A stretch of DNA of 50,465 nucleotides. Source: Bacteroidales bacterium (GTDB taxonomy: Bacteria; Bacteroidota; Bacteroidia; Bacteroidales; UBA12077). The stretch is from the NCBI GenBank assembly GCA_028282785.1, contig JANQHE010000043.1, forward strand, positions 1-50,465, given 5' to 3'. This document shows positions 50,371 through 50,465 of this stretch, piece by piece (the stretch's first letter is position 1; every line of letters starts with the position of its first letter). The position numbers were made by a program, and so were the translations under genes. The notes under the pieces were generated by a model. The model ran no database searches. It was not told where the DNA came from and worked only from the letters and a program-made list of their open reading frames with translations.

Positions 50371-50465
50371 CTACTCTTTATACACATCTTTTTTGTTTAA
50401 AACATTTACTGCTAATTTGAAACCATCATATTTATCATAAAATATATCAAGTCCATTTTTAATTG
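50371..50465 (-). CDS. Partial gene at the window edge (C-terminus only)
   Basis: The minus strand is open from the edge for about 30 codons, ending GFKLAVNVLNKKDVYKE and a TAG stop at 50373-50371. It would be convergent with the preceding gene and mark the end of the same-strand array. Too short to assign. Confidence 0.4.
   Translation of the reverse strand, partial: IKNGLDIFYDKYDGFKLAVNVLNKKDVYKE

Overview
The window is AT-rich chromosomal DNA from a member of the Bacteroidota, probably near the Marinilabiliales/Bacteroidales (the order is an inference). The evidence is a SusC/SusD pair, a BtuB/BtuG-type cobalamin importer, a type II-C cas9, many promoters of the phylum's form (TTTG, about 20 nt, TAnnTTTG), and DUF4395, DUF4269 and DUF6261-like proteins. 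No rRNA or tRNA gene was seen.

Layout. (1) 1-6.9 kb: structured non-coding DNA, the tRNA thiolase gene mnmA, then an isolated SusC/SusD pair on the opposite strand. This pair lies between the real 3' end of mnmA and a second, detached copy of the last ~75 bp of mnmA. (2) 6.8-16.1 kb: housekeeping and small accessory genes: a hotdog thioesterase, VOC and YCII proteins, two AlkD-like proteins, a Lys-rich basic protein, a radical SAM gene paired with a U32-like gene, NTF2-like and flavodoxin-like proteins, and DUF4395/DUF4269/HEAT-like proteins. (3) 16.2-22.7 kb: tandem nhaA paralogues, then an overlapping operon of DUF554, AmgK-like kinase, stand-alone RapZ C-terminal domain and MurU-like nucleotidyltransferase, which looks like amino-sugar recycling plus a sensor. 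(4) 22.7-25.2 kb: a candidate small RNA with its own promoter and terminator, then a Dcp-type M3 metallopeptidase. (5) 25.2-32.7 kb: a cobalamin salvage and uptake run on the minus strand (btuB, btuG-like, DUF71, cobU, cobT, cobS, cobC) behind a cobalamin riboswitch. (6) 33.0-40.25 kb: a complete type II-C CRISPR-Cas locus. It has an antisense tracrRNA upstream of a 1516-aa Cas9, a REP-associated tyrosine transposase (RAYT) with its own palindromes wedged between cas9 and cas1, cas1, cas2, and a short array of four full repeats plus one degenerate repeat. (7) 40.4-42.6 kb: a GNAT acetyltransferase and an IS4-type insertion sequence whose transposase has a nonsense codon at position 2. (8) 42.7-50.4 kb: short accessory genes all on the plus strand, nearly every one followed by a structured repeat beginning with a TAAC-type core. 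They include three toxin-antitoxin modules (DUF1778/GNAT, MNT/HEPN, YefM/YoeB), a membrane LuxR-type regulator, a secreted aspartic protease, an alpha/beta hydrolase, a truncated FAD-oxidase tail and a DUF6261-like protein. The layout resembles an integron cassette array without a visible integrase.

The most unusual points are the integron-like array and its promoter-bearing repeats, the RAYT with REP-like palindromes inside the CRISPR locus, the ~55-residue tandem repeats between the HNH and RuvC-III parts of Cas9, the detached mnmA tail flanking the SusCD pair, and a HEPN toxin gene frameshifted in the codon expected to encode its catalytic arginine. Family assignments rest on motif recognition by eye; no database search was possible.
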